8,589 bases of DNA from Lachnospiraceae bacterium UBA1201 (GTDB taxonomy: Bacteria > Bacillota > Clostridia > Lachnospirales > Lachnospiraceae): NCBI GenBank assembly GCA_002309675.1, contig DBXX01000095.1, positions 1-8,589 of the forward strand, in the 5' to 3' direction. The stretch's first letter is position 1. Each line of letters opens with the position of its first letter. This document shows positions 6,627 through 8,589 of this stretch, piece after piece. The notes under the pieces were generated by a model. That model was not told where the DNA came from. It saw only the letters and a program-made list of their open reading frames with translations, and ran no database searches. The position numbers and the translations under genes are program-made.

Positions 6627-7858
6627 AACGGCTCATAATGCGGCGGGAAAATAAGATCCTATCCCTGACAGTCGAAGACCAAAGCGTCAAGGAACTTCAT
6701 GTTTATGATTCCAAGAGCAACGAAAGCCCGTTTGTAATTGGAGCCATCTACATCGGTAAGGTCGCAAATATCGTTAAAAACCTGAATGCGGCCTTTGTGA
6801 ATATCGGCGTGAGCGGAGAGAATTCGGAACCTGCCCATTGTTTTCTTCCCCTGGATGATTTAAAACCTACGGTCAATGCACCGGGCTACGCGCCCATCTT
6901 TATTAAACGTAACAATCCGAACACCGTATGTCCGGGCGACGAACTCCTGGTGCAGATTCTGCGGGAGCCGATAAAAACGAAACCGGCTTCACTGACTACC
7001 CATTTGGCGTTTGACGGCCGCTATGCCGTTATATTGCCCGATTCCGACGCTTTATCGATCAGTAAGAAAATCACCGATGCCGCATGGAAAAACCGCATAA
7101 AGGCCGTTTTAGAGCCCCTGACAGGCGAACACGTGGGGATCATCCTTCGCACGAATGCCTACGAGGCGAATGAGAGCGAAGTAGAGGATGAGATCCGGCA
7201 CCTGACTGCGATCTGTCGATCGGTGCTCGAAAAGGCTCCGTACCGCACGATTTTCTCCTGCCTGTATAAACCGAGCCCCCTGTGGCTTAAGGATCTCCGC
7301 GATATCCGTTCCGGTAAAGACTATCCCGAGATCGAGACCGATGATCCGGTATTGTTCGATCAGATGAAAGAGTATCTCGTCACCGATTATCATTTTCCGG
7401 AAGATAAGCTGAGATTGGAAAATGAAGTTTCCCTGCTTTCGGTCTATAATGTCGAGAGATTATTGGAGGATCTGCTTCGCAAAAGGGTTTGGCTTGATTC
7501 CGGCGCCTATCTGGTCATCGAGCCGACGGAAGCATTGACCGTTATCGATGTCAATACCGGCAAGGCGATCAATAAAAAGGACATGCGTTCCCACATCTTC
7601 GCGATCAATAGAGAAGCGGCGGCCGAGGCGGCACGGCAGATCCGTCTGCGCAACCTGTCCGGCATCATCCTGATCGATTTCATCAATATGCCAGATAAAG
7701 AGGACAAGGCAGAACTGATGAACGTACTGGGCGGTCTGCTGGCGCAGGACCCGGTAAAGACGAACCTGATCGGGATCAGCAAACTGGATCTGGTGGAGAT
7801 CACCAGGCAGAAAGTCCGCAGGCCTCTGCATGAAGCGATGAGCCGGAGAGAGGATTAA
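6623..7858 (+). CDS. rng: Ribonuclease E/G family endoribonuclease, short form
   Basis: A 411-residue single-strand-specific RNA endonuclease of the RNase E/G family, which processes rRNA ends and starts mRNA decay in characterised bacteria. An S1-type RNA-binding region is at about 35-125 (IYIGKVANIVKNLNAAFVNIG, CFLPLDDL, PGDELLVQI). An RNase H-like/5'-sensor region follows, with GIILRTNA. The DNase I-like catalytic domain carries the two magnesium-binding aspartates: Asp309 in VIDVNTGKAI and Asp352 in ILIDFINM, 43 residues apart as in E. coli RNase E (303/346). The protein ends with VEITRQKVRRPLHEAMSRRED, just where RNase E/G proteins have the zinc-link CPxC, which is absent. ATG 6623 overlaps the previous stop (ATGA), with a GGAAGGGGG run just upstream. 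A second in-frame ATG at 6638 is possible but less likely. Confidence 0.92.
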   Translation: MKRLIMRRENKILSLTVEDQSVKELHVYDSKSNESPFVIGAIYIGKVANIVKNLNAAFVNIGVSGENSEPAHCFLPLDDLKPTVNAPGYAPIFIKRNNPNTVCPGDELLVQILREPIKTKPASLTTHLAFDGRYAVILPDSDALSISKKITDAAWKNRIKAVLEPLTGEHVGIILRTNAYEANESEVEDEIRHLTAICRSVLEKAPYRTIFSCLYKPSPLWLKDLRDIRSGKDYPEIETDDPVLFDQMKEYLVTDYHFPEDKLRLENEVSLLSVYNVERLLEDLLRKRVWLDSGAYLVIEPTEALTVIDVNTGKAINKKDMRSHIFAINREAAAEAARQIRLRNLSGIILIDFINMPDKEDKAELMNVLGGLLAQDPVKTNLIGISKLDLVEITRQKVRRPLHEAMSRRED

Positions 7859-7870
7859 GCCGAAGCTGCT

Positions 7871-7898
7871 CGAAAGATTTTTCGCCCCGATCGAAAAA
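7871..7898 (+). repeat. Two overlapping, mutually exclusive small hairpins after rng
   Basis: CGAAA (7871-7875) can pair with TTTCG (7880-7884). Alternatively TTTTTCG (7878-7884) can pair with CGAAAAA (7892-7898) around a CCCCGAT loop. Both use the same central arm, so only one can form. Neither is followed by a T run, so this is not a standard intrinsic terminator. It lies just upstream of the -35 box of the next gene and could be an operator, a weak 3' end for the rng transcript, or chance. Confidence 0.35.
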
Positions 7899-7903
7899 AG
7901 CGG

Positions 7904-7931
7904 TGGACAAATCCTTAAAAGAGAGTATAAT
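7904..7931 (+). promoter_or_regulatory. Sigma-A type promoter for the MFS transporter gene
   Basis: TGGACA (7904-7909; one mismatch to TTGACA) and a perfect TATAAT (7926-7931) are 16 bases apart. The predicted transcript would start near 7938-7940 and have a short leader of about 35 bases before ATG 7973. It starts a transcription unit separate from rng. Confidence 0.75.
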
Positions 7932-7972
7932 ATATAAGGCATTTGCTATTTCAAGAAAGAAGGTTATCTGAT

Positions 7973-8589
7973 ATGAACAACAAATGGATACGGGCAGCGA
8001 TCCCGGCATTATTACTCCATTGCAGTATCGGTACGGTATATTGCTGGTCTCTGTTTTCGAATGAGATCTCTACGTATATCGGCCAGTCCAAATCCAACGT
8101 CGGCTGGGCGTTCTCTTTCGCCATCTTTTTCCTGGGAATGAGCGCAGCCTTCCTCGGAAATATCGTTGAGAAGGACATTCATAAGTCTTCCCTGATCGCA
8201 ACGATCTGCTTTACGGCAGGTATGCTCGGCACCGGCTTCTTCATCAAGCTTGGCGGCATGGAGAAATATCACGGAACCGTTCTTCCGCTGCTTGGTATCT
8301 ATTTCAGTTATGGTTTCGTAATGGGCGTAGGCCTCGGAACCGGATATTTGAGCCCTGTTAAGACCCTGATGCTCTGGTTTTCCGAGCACAAAGGTCTGGC
8401 GACCGGTCTCTCTGTAGCAGGTTTCGGCGCAGCGAAAGCCATCGCCAGCCCGTTCATGACCATGATCCTGAAGACCGGTAAAAAGAGCCCGTATCTTCTT
8501 GCAGACGGCACACCGGTTCAGGATGGTGTTTGGATGATGTTCATCATTCTGGGCTGTGTATATTTCGTAATGATGTTCGTAGGACATCT
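7973..8589 (+). CDS. MFS transporter, oxalate/formate antiporter (OFA) type, 5' part
   Basis: The gene runs off the window end after 205 full codons, about half of a usual 400-450-residue transporter. AGAAGG at 7958-7963 is 9 bases before ATG 7973. The translation shows about six hydrophobic segments: near residues 8-28 (PALLLHCSIGTVYCWSLF), 42-64 (VGWAFSFAIFFLGM), 69-92, 100-122 (YFSYGFVMGVGLGTGYLSPV), 141-165 (GLATGLSVAGFGAAKAIASP) and 186-205. The YCWSLF in segment one, the GxGxGYLSPV with a following LWFSEHKGLATGL loop, and the GFG in segment five are the pattern of the OFA subgroup, whose members exchange or import small carboxylates such as oxalate, formate or lactate. The substrate here cannot be read from the sequence. 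Lys155 falls inside predicted segment five. It has its own promoter and is not obviously tied to the genes before it. Confidence 0.88.
   Translation, partial: MNNKWIRAAIPALLLHCSIGTVYCWSLFSNEISTYIGQSKSNVGWAFSFAIFFLGMSAAFLGNIVEKDIHKSSLIATICFTAGMLGTGFFIKLGGMEKYHGTVLPLLGIYFSYGFVMGVGLGTGYLSPVKTLMLWFSEHKGLATGLSVAGFGAAKAIASPFMTMILKTGKKSPYLLADGTPVQDGVWMMFIILGCVYFVMMFVGH

Noticed and set aside
7878..7898. Possible intrinsic terminator for rng.
   Set aside because: The T run is in the 5' arm of the stem and none follows the 3' arm; the stem is A/T-rich. It is listed only as an inverted repeat.
8012..8587. A long minus-strand open frame opposite the transporter gene.
   Set aside because: The + strand frame has a strong promoter, ribosome binding site and six hydrophobic segments of a known family; the minus-strand product is a low-complexity polar shadow.

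Overview
The window looks like chromosomal DNA of a low-to-mid G+C Gram-positive anaerobe, most likely a clostridial (Lachnospiraceae-like) Firmicute. The grounds are: a short-form HisG without a regulatory domain, a single-domain HisB, strong AGGAGG-type ribosome binding sites, an uncharacterised radical SAM / DUF2344 / RNase E-G gene trio that recurs in Clostridia, and an OFA-type MFS transporter. Base composition is roughly balanced and codon use looks even along the window. I see no mobile element, tRNA, rRNA or CRISPR. Every gene is on the + strand.

Region 1 (1-3947) is a histidine biosynthesis cluster: the 3' end of hisG, then hisD, hisB, hisA and hisIE, packed with gaps of 23, 18, -1 and 10 bases. 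These encode the PRPP entry step, the two HisI/HisE steps, the HisA isomerisation, the HisB dehydration and the final HisD oxidation. The glutamine amidotransferase and cyclase (hisH, hisF) that often lie among these genes are absent here. The HisIE protein carries about 130 extra N-terminal residues that read like a worn-down half (beta-alpha)8 barrel of the HisA/HisF type, with the catalytic Asp and the phosphate-binding Gly run lost. This half-barrel lies exactly where hisF would be expected, between hisA and hisIE.

Region 2 (3992-7858) is a translationally coupled trio. First is a 644-residue radical SAM protein with a B12-binding-like N-terminus (TIGR03960-like). Next is its partner of the TIGR03936/DUF2344 family, which starts at a TTG inside the end of the first gene. 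Last is a short RNase E/G that starts on an ATGA overlap. The radical SAM protein has a second CxxxCxxC cluster at its extreme C-terminus. The RNase stops just before the position of the zinc-link cysteines. No convincing terminator separates regions 1 and 2, so they may share a transcript.

Region 3 (7859-8589) has a short intergenic stretch with alternative hairpins and a near-consensus sigma-A promoter (TGGACA-16-TATAAT). It drives an MFS transporter of the oxalate/formate antiporter type, cut by the window end after about six membrane segments. The ribosomal protein genes rplU/rpmA, which often follow this RNase gene in related genomes, are not found here.
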